NCBI RefSeq assembly: GCF_904066215.1
Contig: NZ_LR880474.1
Location: 1,178,001-1,242,000 of the forward strand
Length of the DNA stretch: 64,000 nt
Direction: 5' to 3'
From: Microbacterium sp. Nx66
GTDB taxonomy: Bacteria > Actinomycetota > Actinomycetes > Actinomycetales > Microbacteriaceae
This document shows, piece by piece, positions 1 to 10,304 of the stretch. Under the pieces are notes generated by a model, which saw nothing but the letters and a program-made list of their open reading frames with translations, was not told the DNA's origin and searched no databases. Position 1 is the stretch's first letter. Every line of letters starts with the position of its first letter. Made by a program: the position numbers and the translations under genes.

Positions 1-204
1 GACAACCCGCTCGTGCACGCCCCGCACACCGCGGTCTCGCTCATCGCGGGAGAGTGGGCGCACGCCTACACCCGCGAGGAGGCCGCCTATCCGGTGCGCT
101 CGCTGGTGGCGGCGAAGTACTGGCCGCCGGTCCGCCGGATCGACCAGGCGTACGGCGACCGCAACCTCGTCTGCGCCTGCCCGCCGATCGAGGCCTTCGC
201 CTGA
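1..204 (+). CDS. gcvP: Glycine dehydrogenase (decarboxylating) P protein, C-terminal end (partial)
   Basis: The window opens inside a reading frame whose last 67 residues are visible (first residues [10 protein letters not shown], last IEAFA, TGA stop). The stretch with [28 protein letters not shown] is the conserved C-terminus of the glycine cleavage P protein, the PLP enzyme that decarboxylates glycine and passes the methylamine to the lipoyl H protein. The catalytic lysine and the start lie outside the window. A strong hairpin follows the stop, so this is probably the last gene of its transcript. Confidence 0.9.
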   Translation, partial: DNPLVHAPHTAVSLIAGEWAHAYTREEAAYPVRSLVAAKYWPPVRRIDQAYGDRNLVCACPPIEAFA

Positions 205-220
205 CACGGACCCGCACGAC

Positions 221-261
221 GAACGGCGTCGCGCCCGCCTCCCGGCGGCGCGGCGCCGTTC
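221..261 (+). terminator. Rho-independent-type hairpin after gcvP
   Basis: A 15-bp stem (221-235 pairing with 247-261, one T-G wobble at 229/253) closes an 11-nt loop 17 bases after the gcvP stop. There is no strong T-run, as is common for actinobacterial terminators. Confidence 0.7.
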
Positions 262-284
262 GCGTTACGCCATGTTTCCGTCAT

Positions 285-299
285 GTGACAGATGGTCAC
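285..299. promoter_or_regulatory. Candidate operator: GTGAC-N5-GTCAC inverted repeat upstream of the oligopeptide importer
   Basis: GTGAC (285-289) and GTCAC (295-299) form a perfect inverted repeat about 120 bp upstream of the transporter start. It resembles a CRP/GlxR-type site (TGTGA-N6-TCACA) but the half-site spacing is one base off. A possible -10 box TACGCT lies at 351-356. Regulator identity is a guess. Confidence 0.3.
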
Positions 300-419
300 C
301 ACTCAGTAACAGTTCGTTAGCCGAACGTCCTGGACGCGCGACCCCCGGGTTACGCTCAGGTATCCCTGCGCGCTCGATGATGAGCCGCGCAGAATTCCCA
401 CGTCCACAGGAGGACAAAA

Positions 420-2069
420 GTGAAGCGCAACAAGATCGCCCTCGCGGGCAGCGCACTGTTCGTGATCGGCGCCCTGACTCTCGCCGGCTGCGCGAGCGGC
501 GGCGGCAACTCGGGAGACGACGGCAGCGGGGCGAAGGCCGACCCGGATGCCATCATCACCACGAACGGCTCCGAGCCCGAGAACCCGCTCATCCCGACCA
601 ACACCAACGAGGTCGGCGGCGGCAAGATCCTCGACGAGATCTTCGCCGGGCTCGTCTACTACGACGCCGAGGGCAAGCCGGTCAACGACATGGCCGAGGA
701 GATCGTGACCGAAGACCCGCAGCACCTCACGGTGACGCTGAAGGAGGGGCAGACCTTCTCCGACGGCGAAGAGGTCACGGCCGACAACTTCATCAAGGCG
801 TGGAACTACGGCGCCCAGGCGGAGAACGCGCACCTCTCGAACTACTTCTTCGAGGACATCGAGGGCTTCCAGAACACCGAAGAGGTGTACGGCGCGCAGG
901 GCGACCTGACCGGCCTCGAGCAGGTGGACGACTACACCTTCAAGATCACCCTGAACAAGCCGGCCGCCGACTTCGCGCTGCGCCTCGGCTACTCGGCGTA
1001 CTACCCGCTGCCTGACGCGGCGTTCGAGGACATGGACGCCTTCGGGGAGAACCCGATCGGCAACGGTCCGTACAAGCTCGACGGCGAGGGCGCCTGGCAG
1101 CACGACGTGCAGATCGACCTGGTCCGCAACGACGACTACGAGGGCGGGCGCCAGGCGAAGAACGGCGGTCTCACGATCAAGTTCTACGCGACCCAGGATG
1201 CGGCCTACGCGGACCTGCAGGGCAACAAGGTCGACGTCATCGACGTCATCCCCGCCGTCTCGCTGCCCACGTTCCAGGATGACCTCGGCGACCGCGCTGT
1301 GAACCAGCCGTCCGCCGTGTTCCAGTCGTTCACGATCGGGCAGTTCCTGCCGCACTTCTCGGGCGAAGAGGGTATCCTCCGTCGCCAGGCCATCTCGATG
1401 GCGTTCGACCGCGACCAGATCACCGACAAGATCTTCTTCGGCACCCGCACCACGGCCTCCGACTTCACGTCGCCGGTCATCGACGGCTGGTCGGACTCGA
1501 TCTCGGGCAATGAGGTCCTGAAGTACGACCCGGAGAAGGCCAAGGAGCTGTGGGCCGAGGCCGACGCGATCTCCCCGTGGGAGGGCGAGTTCAAGATCGC
1601 CTACAACACCGACGGCGGCCACCAGGAGTGGGTCGAGGCCGTGACCAACGCGATCTCCAACACGCTGGGCATCGAGGCCTCGGGTGACCCGTACCCGACC
1701 TTCTCGGTCATCCGCGAGGAGATCAACAACAACAGCATCAAGACCGCCGCCCGCTCGGGTTGGCAGGCCGACTACCCCGGTCTGTACAACTTCCTCGGCC
1801 CGCTCTACGCGACCAACGCCGGTTCGAACGACGGCGACTACTCGAACCCCGAGTTCGACAAGCTGATCGCCGACGGCATCAGCAACACCGACACCGCGGC
1901 TCAGGTCGAGGAGTTCACCAAGGCGCAGGAGATCCTCTTCAACGACCTCCCCGCGATCCCGCTGTGGTACTCCAACGTGACCGGTGGCTACGCCGACACG
2001 GTGGACAACGTCACCTTCGGCTGGAACTCGGTGCCGCTGTACTACGAGATCACGAAGGCTGCCGAATAG
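420..2069 (+). CDS. Oligopeptide/dipeptide ABC transporter substrate-binding lipoprotein
   Basis: 549-residue SBP_bac_5 (OppA/DppA family) protein that binds peptides outside the membrane and delivers them to the two permeases encoded just downstream. The N-terminus is a lipoprotein signal: basic MKRNK, hydrophobic core, and lipobox L21-A-G-C24 followed by a Gly/Ser/Asp-rich linker. The rest has the family pattern (FSDGEEVTADNF, NPIGNGPYKL, a C-terminal WYSNV). The GTG start is fixed by AGGAGG at 408-413. A hairpin separates it from the permease genes, which would allow the binding protein to be made in excess. Ligand (peptide versus nickel or sugar oligomer) cannot be read from sequence; peptide import is the usual role for this gene order. 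Confidence 0.9.
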   Translation: MKRNKIALAGSALFVIGALTLAGCASGGGNSGDDGSGAKADPDAIITTNGSEPENPLIPTNTNEVGGGKILDEIFAGLVYYDAEGKPVNDMAEEIVTEDPQHLTVTLKEGQTFSDGEEVTADNFIKAWNYGAQAENAHLSNYFFEDIEGFQNTEEVYGAQGDLTGLEQVDDYTFKITLNKPAADFALRLGYSAYYPLPDAAFEDMDAFGENPIGNGPYKLDGEGAWQHDVQIDLVRNDDYEGGRQAKNGGLTIKFYATQDAAYADLQGNKVDVIDVIPAVSLPTFQDDLGDRAVNQPSAVFQSFTIGQFLPHFSGEEGILRRQAISMAFDRDQITDKIFFGTRTTASDFTSPVIDGWSDSISGNEVLKYDPEKAKELWAEADAISPWEGEFKIAYNTDGGHQEWVEAVTNAISNTLGIEASGDPYPTFSVIREEINNNSIKTAARSGWQADYPGLYNFLGPLYATNAGSNDGDYSNPEFDKLIADGISNTDTAAQVEEFTKAQEILFNDLPAIPLWYSNVTGGYADTVDNVTFGWNSVPLYYEITKAAE

Positions 2070-2090
2070 GCCTGACGGAGCTCGCAACCG

Positions 2091-2122
2091 CGAGGCGGTG
2101 ACGGTCTTCCGTCACCGCCTCG
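2091..2122 (+). promoter_or_regulatory. Intercistronic hairpin between binding-protein and permease genes
   Basis: A perfect 14-bp stem (2091-2104 with 2109-2122) with TCTT loop sits 21 nt after the binding-protein stop and 49 nt before the permease start. In ABC importer operons such hairpins stabilise the upstream message or partly terminate transcription so that the binding protein exceeds the permeases; which applies here is inference. Confidence 0.65.
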
Positions 2123-2171
2123 TCGGGTGCTTCCGTCCTGCCTGTTCGCGACCGCCCGAAAGCGACAGCGG

Positions 2172-3098
2172 ATGCTCAGCTATATCCTCAGACGTCTTCT
2201 CCAGGTGATCCCCGTCTTCTTCGGGGCCACTCTGCTCATCTACTTCCTCGTCTTCGCGATGCCGGGAGACCCGATCCTCGCGCTGTTCGGCGACCGTACG
2301 CCCAGCGAGGCCCTCGTCAACGCGCTCCGCGAGGAGTACCACCTCAACGATCCGTTCCTGGTGCAGTACTGGTACTACATCACCGGTGTCTTCCAAGGTG
2401 ATCTCGGCGTGACGTTCTCCGGCCGGCCGGTCTCCGACGTTCTCGTCGACACCCTGCCGGTCACGGGTCGTCTCGCGATCATGGCGATCGGCATCGAGTT
2501 CGCCCTCGCGATCTCCGTCGGAACCATCTCGGCGCTGCGCAAGGGGAAGCTCTTCGACACGACGGCCCTGCTCGTCGCGCTCGTGGCCCTCGCCATCCCG
2601 ATCTTCGTGATGTGCTTCCTTGCGCAGTACTTCCTGGCGATCCAGTGGGGCTGGTTCAGCCCCACGGTCGGCTCCGACAACGACTGGGGCGGCCTGTGGC
2701 TCCCCGCGCTCGTCCTCGGGTTCAGCCTGTTCGCCGTCAGCATGCGCCTGATGCGCAGCTCGGTGATCGACACCCTCAACCAGGACTGGGTGCGCACGGC
2801 ATACAGCAAGGGGCTCTCGCGGCGACGCGTCCTCCCCGTGCACGTGCTGCGCAACTCCCTCATCCCGGTCATCACCAACTCCGCCACGAACTTCGGTGTC
2901 CTTCTCGTCGGGGCCACCGTGACCGAGGGGATCTTCAACATCCCCGGTGTCGGCAACACGCTCTATCAGGCGGCGATCCGGGGCGAGGGACCGACCGTGG
3001 TCTCCTTCGTGACGGTGTTCGTCATCCTGTACGTGCTGGTGAACCTTGTCATCGACCTGCTCTACGGTCTGCTCGACCCGAGGATCCGCTATGTCTGA
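2172..3098 (+). CDS. Oligopeptide ABC transporter permease (OppB/DppB type)
   Basis: 308-residue inner-membrane permease. It starts with the family's MLSYILRRLLQVIPVFF first helix, has about six membrane spans, and carries the EAA loop near DWVRTAYSKGL (cytoplasmic contact with the ATPase). The ATG at 2172 was chosen over an in-frame codon at 2127 because the first helix begins right after it. Its last codons overlap the next permease by 8 bp (ATGTCTGA), showing translational coupling. Confidence 0.9.
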   Translation: MLSYILRRLLQVIPVFFGATLLIYFLVFAMPGDPILALFGDRTPSEALVNALREEYHLNDPFLVQYWYYITGVFQGDLGVTFSGRPVSDVLVDTLPVTGRLAIMAIGIEFALAISVGTISALRKGKLFDTTALLVALVALAIPIFVMCFLAQYFLAIQWGWFSPTVGSDNDWGGLWLPALVLGFSLFAVSMRLMRSSVIDTLNQDWVRTAYSKGLSRRRVLPVHVLRNSLIPVITNSATNFGVLLVGATVTEGIFNIPGVGNTLYQAAIRGEGPTVVSFVTVFVILYVLVNLVIDLLYGLLDPRIRYV

Positions 3099-4032
3099 CC
3101 CCACCACGCAGAAGCACTACGTCGCCCCGGTCGAGACCGAGACGATCTCCGTCGACGCCGTCCGCGTCGGCGAGAAGCCCAGCAACCTGTGGCGTGACGC
3201 CTGGCGGGACCTGCGCCGTCGTCCGCTGTTCTGGTTCGCCGTGTTCCTCGCCGCCGTGTTCGTGCTGATGTCGTTCTGGCCGACGCTGTTCACACAGGTC
3301 AATCCGCGCGTGTGCGAACTGACGTACAGCAACGAGGGACCCACCGCGGGTCATCCGCTCGGCTACAACTTCCAGGGATGCGACATCTACGCGCGTGTCG
3401 TGTGGGGTGCGCAGACCTCGCTCGCCGTCGGACTGATCGCGACCGTGATCTCCGCGGTCCTCGGCCTGATCATGGGAGCGATCGCCGGTTTCTACGGCGG
3501 CTGGCTCGATGCCCTCCTCTCCCGCGTGGGCGACATCTTCTTCGCGATCCCGTACATCCTCGCCGCGCTCGTCGTGATGACGGTGCTGTCGGACTACCGG
3601 TCGGTGTGGACGCTCGCGCTCGCCATCGGCGGGTTCTCCTGGGCCTCGACGGCTCGCGTCGTGCGTGCCGAGATCCTGCGGGTGCGTCAGGCGGACTTCG
3701 TCATGGCATCGCGCGCCCTGGGGCTGTCGCAGTTCAAGACGCTGGTGACCCACGTCGTTCCCAACGGGATCGCACCGCTGCTGGTCGTGTCGACGCTCGG
3801 CCTCGCCGCCGCCATCGTGGCCGAGGCGACGCTGTCGTTCCTGGGCGTCGGGCTCGACGGCACCGTCGTCTCCTGGGGTAAGGACATCAGCCAGGCGCAG
3901 GCGGCTCTGCGCGTCGCTCCGATGTCCCTCATCTATCCGTCGATCGCGCTCACCCTCGCGGTGCTCGCTTTCGTGAGCCTCGGCGAGCTCATCCGAGACG
4001 CCATCGACCCGAAGGCGAGGGCTCGCCGATGA
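3091..4032 (+). CDS. Oligopeptide ABC transporter permease (OppC/DppC type)
   Basis: 313-residue second permease subunit. A soluble N-terminal segment of about 45 residues precedes the first helix (PLFWFAVFLAAVFVLMSFW), and the C-terminal half has the OppC pattern with EAA-loop sequence around VRQADFVMASRALGLS and the TLSFLGVGL signature. It overlaps the upstream permease by 8 bp and the ATPase gene by 4 bp (ATGA at 4029). Forms the heterodimeric channel with the preceding product. Confidence 0.9.
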   Translation: MSDPTTQKHYVAPVETETISVDAVRVGEKPSNLWRDAWRDLRRRPLFWFAVFLAAVFVLMSFWPTLFTQVNPRVCELTYSNEGPTAGHPLGYNFQGCDIYARVVWGAQTSLAVGLIATVISAVLGLIMGAIAGFYGGWLDALLSRVGDIFFAIPYILAALVVMTVLSDYRSVWTLALAIGGFSWASTARVVRAEILRVRQADFVMASRALGLSQFKTLVTHVVPNGIAPLLVVSTLGLAAAIVAEATLSFLGVGLDGTVVSWGKDISQAQAALRVAPMSLIYPSIALTLAVLAFVSLGELIRDAIDPKARARR

Positions 4033-5702
4033 GCGACCGCAACACCCCACAGATCCCATTGCTGAGCGTGCGCGACCTCACCGTCGCGTTCCGCACGCAG
4101 GACGGGATGCGCGAGGTCCTGCACGGGATCACGTTCGATGTGATGCCCGGTGAGACCGTGGCCATCGTCGGCGAGTCCGGCTCGGGCAAGTCGACCACGG
4201 CGACCGCCATCGTCGACCTGCTCCCGGGCACGGGGACGATCACGGGCGGGTCCATCACGCTGGAGGGACGCCCGCTGACCGGGCTGAGCCGGCGCGACAT
4301 GGAGGCGGTGCGCGGTCGAGACATCGGCTTCGTCCCGCAGGACCCGATGTCGAGCCTGAACCCCGTGTGGAGCATCGGCTTCCAGGTGAAGGAGGCCGTC
4401 CGCGCGAACGGCGTCGCCCAGGGGCGCGCCGCCGCGAAGGCGCGGACGATCGAGGTGCTGCAGCAGGCCGGGCTGGCGGATGCCGAGCGTCGCCTGCACC
4501 AGTATCCGCACCAGTTCTCCGGCGGTATGCGCCAGCGGGCGCTGATCGGGATCGGTCTCGCGGCCGACCCGAAGCTCCTCATCGCCGACGAGCCGACCTC
4601 GGCTCTCGACGTGACGGTGCAGCGGGTCATCCTCGACCACATGGCGTCGCTCACGCGCGATAAGGGCACCTCGGTGCTGCTGATCACGCACGACCTGGGA
4701 CTCGCGGCCGAACGCGCCGAGAAGATCATCGTCATGAACGGCGGCAACATCGTCGAGGCGGGCCCCAGCCGGCAGATCCTGGAGAACCCGCAGCACCCGT
4801 ACACGAAGCGACTGGTCGCTGCGGCGCCCAGCGTCGCCTCGCAGCGGATCCAGGCGGTGGTGGAGGACCGGGGCATCGAGACGCTCGACGACCTGGCCGA
4901 CATCCCGCCGACGGTCCGCGTGGCCGGGCTGACCAAGGACTACAAGATCCGGCAGGGCAACTTCCGCAGCGAGGCGTTCCGGGCGGTGGACGACGTGTCG
5001 TTCGAGATCCCGCGCGGAAAGACGCTGGCCCTCGTCGGCGAGTCGGGTTCGGGGAAGTCCACGGTCGCGAAGATGGTCCTCAAGCTGGAGGAGCCGACGA
5101 GCGGGACGATCGAGATCGACGGGCAGGACGTGTCCCACCTGTCGAACGCGCAGTCGTTCGGACTCCGCCGGCGCATGCAGCCGGTGTTCCAGGACCCATA
5201 TGGGTCCCTGGATCCGCTGCGGAACATCGGCAACACCATCGCGGAGCCGCTGCAGATCCACGGCGTCGGCGACCGGGCCTCGCATCGCGCCCGTGTGGAG
5301 GAGCTCCTGGAGCAGGTCGCCCTGCCGCAGGCGCTGGCCACGCGCTATCCGAACGAGCTCTCCGGCGGACAGCGTCAGCGCGTCGCGATCGCGCGTGCGC
5401 TGGCGCTCAAGCCCGACATCATCGTCCTCGACGAGGCGGTGTCGGCGCTCGACGTGCTCGTGCAGGATCAGATCCTGAAGCTCCTCGCCGACCTGCAGTC
5501 CGAGCTCGACCTCACCTACCTCTTCATCACGCACGACCTCGCGGTCGTCCGGGTCTCCAGTGACCTGGTCTGCGTCATGGAGAAGGGCAAGGTGGTCGAG
5601 CAGGGGACGGTCGACGAGATCTTCGCGAACCCGCAGGAGGAGTACACGGATCGTCTGCTGCAGGCGATCCCGGGTGCGTCGATCCCGCTCGGCGGCCTCT
5701 GA
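4029..5702 (+). CDS. Oligopeptide ABC transporter, fused double ATP-binding protein (DppD-DppF type)
   Basis: 557-residue protein with two complete ABC ATPase domains. Domain 1: Walker A GESGSGKST at 48-56, signature FSGGMRQ, Walker B LLIADEPTSALD. Domain 2: Walker A at 337-345, signature LSGGQRQR, Walker B IIVLDEAVSALD. A separate DppD and DppF pair is usual in proteobacteria; the fused form is common in actinobacteria (for example mycobacterial OppD). Each domain ends with the OppD/F motif linking to the peptide family (NPQHPYTKRL and NPQEEYTDRL). It energises uptake through the two permeases. ATGA overlap with the upstream permease marks one operon. Confidence 0.93.
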   Translation: MSDRNTPQIPLLSVRDLTVAFRTQDGMREVLHGITFDVMPGETVAIVGESGSGKSTTATAIVDLLPGTGTITGGSITLEGRPLTGLSRRDMEAVRGRDIGFVPQDPMSSLNPVWSIGFQVKEAVRANGVAQGRAAAKARTIEVLQQAGLADAERRLHQYPHQFSGGMRQRALIGIGLAADPKLLIADEPTSALDVTVQRVILDHMASLTRDKGTSVLLITHDLGLAAERAEKIIVMNGGNIVEAGPSRQILENPQHPYTKRLVAAAPSVASQRIQAVVEDRGIETLDDLADIPPTVRVAGLTKDYKIRQGNFRSEAFRAVDDVSFEIPRGKTLALVGESGSGKSTVAKMVLKLEEPTSGTIEIDGQDVSHLSNAQSFGLRRRMQPVFQDPYGSLDPLRNIGNTIAEPLQIHGVGDRASHRARVEELLEQVALPQALATRYPNELSGGQRQRVAIARALALKPDIIVLDEAVSALDVLVQDQILKLLADLQSELDLTYLFITHDLAVVRVSSDLVCVMEKGKVVEQGTVDEIFANPQEEYTDRLLQAIPGASIPLGGL

Positions 5703-5703
5703 G

Positions 5704-6270
5704 GTGGCGTCTCCCGGACACCCCGAGGGCGCACGGACCTTCCGTGCGCCCTCGGGCACCGTCGTCTTCGTGCTCAGCATCCTGCTCGTGCTGTTCCTGC
5801 TGGGCGACACCGTCGTCAATGGCAGCATCGTGCAGGCGCTGCTCGTGGCGCCCTGGCTGCTGCTCGGCCTGTGGATCGTGTACGAGACGGCCTTCGTCTC
5901 CTTCGTCCGCGTGGATCAGGAGGGGGCCGTGGTGCAGAACCTGCTGCGTCGCACGACCTTCGGCTGGGCGCACGTGCAGGACATCGACATGCGGTGGCAG
6001 CTCGAGTTCACGCTGGACGACGGCCGTACCCTGAGCTGCTGGGGCGGACCGGCCAAGGCGCGTCCGCCTCGTCGCTCCCGCGAGGAGGACGCCGAGCCGG
6101 AGGTGCCGTCCGCGCTCCGGGTGCTCACGGGCATCCGCGATCTGTGGACCGCGGCTCCCTCGACGGCGGACGCGCCGATCCGACGCAGCTGGGACGGCCC
6201 GGCCCTCATCGCCCTCGCGGTGATCGTGCTGTGGGCCGTCGCGGCGCTCGTCGTCGTCAACCTCGGCTGA
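5704..6270 (+). CDS. Small membrane protein with PH-like (bacterial pleckstrin) region, function unknown
   Basis: 188 residues from a GTG one base after the ATPase stop. Two adjacent membrane helices (roughly residues 20-38 and 42-62) are followed by a soluble beta-rich stretch (VRVDQEGAVVQNLLRRTTFGWAHVQDID) typical of bacterial PH-domain membrane proteins, then a basic, charged linker and a C-terminal helix. The tight spacing suggests co-transcription with the importer, but there is no evidence of a transport role. It ends inside a hairpin shared with the convergent gene. Confidence 0.7.
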   Translation: MASPGHPEGARTFRAPSGTVVFVLSILLVLFLLGDTVVNGSIVQALLVAPWLLLGLWIVYETAFVSFVRVDQEGAVVQNLLRRTTFGWAHVQDIDMRWQLEFTLDDGRTLSCWGGPAKARPPRRSREEDAEPEVPSALRVLTGIRDLWTAAPSTADAPIRRSWDGPALIALAVIVLWAVAALVVVNLG

Positions 6271-6284
6271 GCGGGCCTCAGCCG
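6264..6284. terminator. Bidirectional hairpin between convergent genes
   Basis: CGGCTGAG (6264-6271) pairs with CTCAGCCG (6277-6284) around a 5-nt loop. It covers the stop codons of both convergent genes, so it can end transcription from either side. Confidence 0.55.
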
Positions 6285-7111
6285 GGAAGACCGAACAGGG
6301 CGGGCCAGGTGGCCGCGGCCCAGGGGTAGCCGACGAAGGCCGCCGCGTCGATGAGGAAGTGCGCCACCAGGAACGGCAGCAGCCGACCGGTGCGGTGGTA
6401 GAGCCATCCGAAGAGCAGCCCCATCGCGAGGTTGCCGATGAAGGCGCCGGGCCCCTGATAGAGGTGGTACGTCGCGCGGAGCACCGAGGTCGAGACGATG
6501 ATCGTCCATGGCGACCACCCCAGCTGCCGCAGGCGGGCGAACAGGTACCCGAGCACGACGAACTCCTCCTGCAGCGACGCGCGCGCGGCGGCGAGCAGCA
6601 GGATCGGCACGGTCCACCAATGGGCGTCGAGGCCCGCCGGGTTCACGGCGACGAAGAGTCCGAGGGCCCGGCCGCCGAAGTAGAGCGCCAGTCCCGGCGC
6701 GCCGATCGCGAGGACGAGGAGCGCGCCGCGGCCGATGTCGGCCGCCACCCGTGTGCCGTCGAGTCCCAGCCGCTCCAGGTGGGGGCGGCGGCGCTGCCAC
6801 AACAGGAAGCAGACGAGGAGCACAGGCACCAGCCCGAAGCCGATCGACAGCACCTGATAGATGAGGTCGAAGACCTCCCGGTCGCTGCGGGAGGGGTTGA
6901 GGGTGGCCGTCTGATCCGCGAGGGGCGTGTCGTCCGTGAGTCGATAGGCGAGCTGCACGATCGCGTAGATCGCGGACTGACCGAGACCCAGGGCCAGCAC
7001 GATGGCGATCTCCCACCACAGCCGCCCTGAGCCTTCGCGCGGCTCGTGGCTCCGCCTCGGCGCGGTCGAGGACGTCTGCGGGACCGGGGGAGTCGGGTCG
7101 GGGAGGGTCAC
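6278..7111 (-). CDS. CPBP-family intramembrane protease-like protein
   Basis: 277-residue multispanning protein of the CPBP/Abi (Rce1-like) family. About eight membrane segments are visible; the family block is present as QEEFVVLGYLF, then YHLYQG, then a C-terminal AHFLID. In the classical motif EExxxR the arginine completes the signature; here that place is leucine, a variant I also associate with other actinobacterial members, so proteolytic activity is uncertain. GTG at 7111 is preferred because the proline-rich cytoplasmic leader starts there. Substrate unknown. Divergent from typA, 101 bp apart. Confidence 0.8.
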   Translation of the reverse strand: MTLPDPTPPVPQTSSTAPRRSHEPREGSGRLWWEIAIVLALGLGQSAIYAIVQLAYRLTDDTPLADQTATLNPSRSDREVFDLIYQVLSIGFGLVPVLLVCFLLWQRRRPHLERLGLDGTRVAADIGRGALLVLAIGAPGLALYFGGRALGLFVAVNPAGLDAHWWTVPILLLAAARASLQEEFVVLGYLFARLRQLGWSPWTIIVSTSVLRATYHLYQGPGAFIGNLAMGLLFGWLYHRTGRLLPFLVAHFLIDAAAFVGYPWAAATWPALFGLPG

Positions 7112-7212
7112 GGGACGATGGTACGACGTGCGTTCAGGAACCCGATCCGCGCGTACGTTATCCTGGAACGTCGGCTTCCCGGCGCAACCCCACACTCTTT
7201 GAGGACCCTTGT

Positions 7213-9126
<1,914 letters not shown>

Positions 9127-9144
9127 TCGTCTCGCACTCCTCTC

Positions 9145-9186
9145 GAGAGGGCCCCACGCCGCCATCTGGCCGCGTGGGGCCCTCTC
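9145..9186 (+). terminator. Terminator of typA
   Basis: Perfect 15-bp stem: 9145-9159 pairs with 9172-9186, 12-nt loop, 19 nt after the typA stop. The GC-rich stem runs into CTCTC rather than a T-run. Confidence 0.8.
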
Positions 9187-9246
9187 TCATGAAAATCCCA
9201 GGTGAGGGCTAGTTTTCGTTCAGGTTGATGGCGCAGACTCGTTCAC

Positions 9247-10197
9247 TTGCGCCCGGGGCGAGCTCCCGATGAGTCCCCTGAAAGGGCGTACGACGACCCG
9301 AAAGTCACAGCCTTGCTTCAGAAGACCCGTGCGCTCCGGCGCGCCTCCGACGCGGCAGCCGCCCGCGCCACTGTCACCCGTACACCCCTGATCGCCCTCG
9401 GTGCCGCCACGGCCGCGCTCGTCGGCATCACCCTCAGCGTCGGCCTCGCCTCCGCCCCGGCAGCCGGGGCCGAGCGCTCCGACACCGCCTCTGCCGTTAC
9501 GAGCCAGAACCTGGGCTCCGAGCCGCTCACCCGCATCGCCGACCAGGCCGTCATGACGGTCTCGGACGGAACCGACGCGGTCGTCGCGGCGAAGAGCCTG
9601 ACCGCGGAGGTCGCCGAGTCGGGCCTCGACGTGAGCGCCGCGGCGCCCGTCGACACCACCGCGCTCGAAGACGACCTGGAGACCCTCGCCGACCGATCCA
9701 CGCTCCCGCTGGTCCTGATCACCGTGACGGCCGAGCAGGCCGAGGCGGAGACCGAGAAGGTCGTGACCGCCACGGCTGACCTCCAGAAGGCCTTCACCGC
9801 CGCGCAGGAGAAGAAGGCGGCCGACGACGCCGCCCGCGCGGCCGAGGAGAAGGCGGCGGCTGCGGCGGCTGCACTCGCCTCCGCGAACACACCGGACGGC
9901 GCTCGGGCCACGGCGCAGCAGATGATGGCGGACCGCTACGGCTGGGGTGGCGACCAGTTCTCCTGCCTGAACTCGCTGTGGAACAAGGAGTCCGGCTGGA
10001 ACTACCAGGCGTACAACAACGACGGGGGAGCGACCGGCATCCCGCAGGCGCTGCCCGGCAGCAAGATGGCCACGGCGGGCGCCGACTGGCAGACGAACGC
10101 CGCCACCCAGATCGCCTGGGGCCTGAAGTACATCGCCGACGCCTACGGCACCCCGTGCAGCGCCTGGGGACACTCCCAGGCCATGAACTGGTACTGA
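9247..10197 (+). CDS. Secreted transglycosylase-like protein (aggregation-promoting-factor C-terminal-like domain)
   Basis: 316 residues from TTG 9247 (a second TTG at 9313 in the same frame is possible; neither has a clear ribosome site, but CAGACT lies 7 nt before the first). Layout: basic N-terminus, one membrane/signal helix (about 47-70), an Ala-rich coiled region with AEEKAAAAAA, and a C-terminal lysozyme-fold domain beginning near YGWGGDQFSC. That domain contains KESGWN with the presumed catalytic E248 and two cysteines (C240, C304) that could form a disulfide outside the cell. Likely a cell-wall (murein) remodelling enzyme. Substrate specificity is inferred from the family. Confidence 0.75.
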   Translation: MRPGRAPDESPERAYDDPKVTALLQKTRALRRASDAAAARATVTRTPLIALGAATAALVGITLSVGLASAPAAGAERSDTASAVTSQNLGSEPLTRIADQAVMTVSDGTDAVVAAKSLTAEVAESGLDVSAAAPVDTTALEDDLETLADRSTLPLVLITVTAEQAEAETEKVVTATADLQKAFTAAQEKKAADDAARAAEEKAAAAAAALASANTPDGARATAQQMMADRYGWGGDQFSCLNSLWNKESGWNYQAYNNDGGATGIPQALPGSKMATAGADWQTNAATQIAWGLKYIADAYGTPCSAWGHSQAMNWY

Positions 10198-10304
10198 GCC
10201 GCAGAGCCGGCTCCTCGCGGAGGATCTGCCCCTAGCCGTCACCCGACACGGGCGCTACCGTGTCAGGGAGACGGCTGGGGGCGTCGCGATTCCGAGGAGG
10301 AGTG

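Noticed and set aside
303..2087. Long minus-strand frame opposite the oligopeptide-binding protein gene
   Set aside because: Shadow of a strongly biased high-GC gene; sequence is Arg/Val/Leu/Asp-rich with no domain, no ribosome site, and the plus-strand gene is clearly real.
5701..5760. Hairpin GCACGGACCTTCCGTGC after the ATPase gene as operon terminator
   Set aside because: GCACGGA (5731-5737) with TCCGTGC (5740-5746) is only a 7-bp stem with a 2-nt gap and lies inside the next coding region; too weak to call.
4029..5828. Long minus-strand frames opposite the fused ATPase gene
   Set aside because: Low-complexity antisense translation of conserved ABC motifs; no start signal.
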